DNA of 64,000 bases from Lomentospora prolificans (Eukaryota; Ascomycota; Sordariomycetes; Microascales; Microascaceae), in NCBI GenBank assembly GCA_029532625.1, contig JARFXM010000004.1, positions 4,588,001-4,652,000 of the forward strand. The letters are read 5' to 3'. Shown in pieces: positions 62,301 through 64,000 of this stretch; positions within the stretch are counted from its first letter, which is position 1, and each line of letters begins with the position of its first letter. The notes below the pieces were generated by a model. The model saw only the letters and a program-made list of their open reading frames with translations, searched no databases and was not told where the DNA came from. The translations under genes were made by a program, and so were the position numbers.

Positions 62301-62325
62301 GATGCTCAAGATTGTGGAGTATTAA
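59304..62325 (+). CDS. CKI1: Choline/ethanolamine kinase, fungal long form (817 aa)
   Basis: First enzyme of the Kennedy pathway: ATP-dependent phosphorylation of choline and probably ethanolamine in the cytosol. Exons: 59304-59418, 59931-61519, 61576-62325. The first about 250 residues are Ser/Pro-rich and disordered-looking, a feature of filamentous fungi. A conserved fungal N-terminal block follows (GRQAWLTFKNEVIRLAHTL, GWRSVPL). The kinase motifs are FAHNDTQYGNIL, with H566-N567-D568 formed exactly at the exon 2/3 junction, and VIDFEYAAAN with Asp600. The C-terminus is acidic before DFPVDDIVGEDQ and ends GYAQERAYFFLGDC plus a helix. Intron 1 is 512 nt and has a tandem CAG-CAG acceptor. 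Choline versus ethanolamine preference cannot be told from sequence. Confidence 0.92.
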
Positions 62326-63025
62326 AACGAGAAGTCAGAAATATGCGATACCAGGCGGCCTTCTGCGGGTAGGATAGATCCAGTAGCTGTTCCGGGTGTC
62401 AATAGAGGATAGTAATAACTATACATTTATGGGTGATGGGATGCCAAGCTGCCCAAGTTCTGAGCGGGTACAATGAGCTTGACTTGAAAACCGGAGACTT
62501 CGTCAGTATGCAGTTGCATTGTATCACATTGTCGGTAGCAAGAGACATCTCCATGCCTTATCGACACTGAAGAAGGCCTGATGCGCCAAGACGATCGCTC
62601 CTGCCTTCCGACACAGTACCCCTCTGTCATCTCGTCAAGTGGTTCCTTCCTTATACTCGGCCCCCCTTTCGCGTCGTGTCATTTTGTTTAAAGGATATTT
62701 TGGGGGGGGGAATAGAATGGAATCGTAAACTAGAGCCACTCTATTTCGAAACATTACCGCGCAACTCTCCTCTGCCAGAAATCCTGGGGCGGCTATTATC
62801 TATCATACATACCTAACCAACCCCCTTCCTCTCGGTGCGCCACCTAACACACACTATTAACGTATGTTAGACAGCGGACGATACCTAGATATCTCTCTCA
62901 CCTCTTCCAATTGTTTATTGGTGACCTGCGATCAGGGTACGGCCAATAGGGCCCAGGAGCTCGCGTTGACCGAGCTCGTTAACACTTTCACAGTTCAAGC
63001 TCGATCGGTTATCCGTGCCGCCGCA
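62326..63025. other. Intergenic region upstream of rec8
   Basis: 700 nt containing the choline kinase 3' end and the rec8 promoter. There is a G9 run at 62701-62709. The in-frame ATG at 62864 would add 54 residues to Rec8, but the conserved kleisin start MFYSHE argues against using it. Confidence 0.6.
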
Positions 63026-64000
63026 ATGTTCTACAGCCACGAAAGTTAGTTTCTTCGGAGACCTGTCAGAGTGTAGTACCCCTTAGGCACAGCTATACTG
63101 ATGGTTCTTCTAGTTCTTACCAGTCGCCAATACGGCGTCGCCACAATCTGGTATATCCCCCGTCTGGTAAGAAAGACGAGTTGAATACACTGGATGCTAA
63201 CCTACACCCTCACTATAGGTGGGTTGCCACAATCGGCCGCCGTGGCGCAACTAAAGTGATCTCGCGCAAAGCCATCAGAAATGTCCAGATCAAGAAGGCT
63301 TGCGAGAAGATCATCGACCCTGGAGCTCCTTTGGCGCTACGCTTGCAGAGCAACCTCTTATATGGGGTCTCACGGGTCTACTCCGAGCAATGCCGCTATG
63401 TCCTTGATGATGCTGAAAAGGTGCGCTCTGCCATGGTAACCCTGTATAATCAATTTGGAAAGATGAATGCAACAGATCCCAAAGCTGGGAAAGCAACGTG
63501 AGTGATGTTCATTCCTAGAGGTGGCATGTGAGCACATACCTAACTCCAAATGCCTTAGACCTGGGCAAAACATCATTCCAGATGATCCATATTTCAACAT
63601 TGATAACATCACTTTTCCTGAGCTGAATCTGGATATCGATAACGTTGAGGGATTCTTTCAGAGGAATGGAATGGGAAGTCAAAGCCCATCCATGATGTTT
63701 TCTCAACCCAGTCCGCTAGATCAAAGCCTTTGTTCTTTGTCATCTAGCCGCAACTCCCTTGCTTTCGACTTCCTTGAGGCCGGACAGAACAGCCCGCAGC
63801 TCCCCACACGCCTTGTCGTACGCGCTGGCTCTCTTCCAAAGTCTACTACCGCGAGTGGTCTTATCCTTGGCGACGACGATGCTCTTGTACTCCCCGAAGG
63901 CGGATTTAATTTTGAAGTTGACGCAGACGGAAACTTGATTGACCTCGGGGACCCTGAACTTTCTACCCTTCCTGGTCTAGATCTCGATGTCCCCAACCTT
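63026..64000 (+). CDS. rec8: Meiotic cohesin kleisin Rec8, 3'-truncated by the window edge
   Basis: Kleisin subunit of meiotic cohesin, bridging Smc1 and Smc3 and cleaved by separase. Exons: 63026-63044, 63114-63150, 63219-63497 and 63559 to the window end, giving 259 residues so far. The N-terminal Smc3-binding domain is clear: MFYSHE then ILTSRQYGVATIW, ISRKAIRN, ALRLQSNLLYGVSRVYSEQC and KVRSAMVTLYNQF. The segment LLYGVSRVYSEQC together with MFYSHEILTSRQYG points to Rec8 rather than Rad21/Mcd1. The following part is acidic with Ser clusters. The first two coding exons are only 19 and 37 nt. The donor of intron 1 is GTTAGT. The junction of exons 2 and 3 yields WWVAT, where many relatives have WLVAT. 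Confidence 0.9.

Noticed and set aside
62864..63025. Upstream in-frame ATG extending Rec8 by 54 residues
   Set aside because: Kleisins start directly at the MFYSHE-type motif; the upstream residues are not conserved in type and look like leader sequence.
1..64000. CRISPR array, secondary-metabolite cluster, rRNA genes or dispersed 5S rRNA
   Set aside because: No regular direct repeats with spacers, no PKS, NRPS or terpene synthase motifs, and no match by eye to conserved rRNA segments.

Overview
The window is nuclear DNA of a filamentous ascomycete (Pezizomycotina). Introns are mostly short (about 50-110 nt) with GTANGT-type donors and YAG acceptors. The recognisable proteins are fungal: a NIMA kinase, the COMPASS subunit Spp1, a Zn2Cys6 activator, a fungal-type choline kinase and a Rec8 kleisin. 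I cannot fix the class from sequence alone. No bacterial, viral or organellar segment and no intact transposon is visible.

Layout. Left part: the 3' two thirds of an importin-beta gene (KAP95, + strand) converge on a Zn2Cys6 transcription factor on the minus strand, rebuilt here from eleven exons with one apparent 1-nt frameshift. From about 6.5 to 46.5 kb the region is gene-poor. It holds a GC-rich, arginine-rich orphan ORF (12.7-13.5 kb), a small BLOC-1 CNL1-like gene (15.7-16.2 kb), a secreted two-domain SGNH/CE2-like esterase (20.5-22.1 kb) and a two-finger C2H2 regulator of FlbC type (27.2-28.4 kb). An 18-kb stretch without a recognisable gene follows (28.4-46.5 kb).

Right part (46.5-64 kb) is compact and conserved: nimA (minus), an ankyrin plus double-BTB protein (+), spp1 (minus), sco1 (+), a mitochondrial HAD hydrolase of CECR5/YKR070W type (+), a choline/ethanolamine kinase (+) and the 5' part of rec8 (+). 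Two divergent pairs (nimA/ankyrin-BTB and spp1/sco1) share intergenic promoter regions.

These are housekeeping and regulatory genes of unrelated pathways: nuclear import, mitotic and meiotic chromosome control, histone H3K4 methylation, cytochrome oxidase copper delivery, phospholipid synthesis. They do not form a biosynthetic cluster or defence system. The less ordinary points are the gene desert with three perfect hairpins, the orphan ORF, the probable frameshift in the Zn2Cys6 factor, a GC-AG intron, and a lysine-rich insertion in the secreted esterase. I found no convincing undescribed system.
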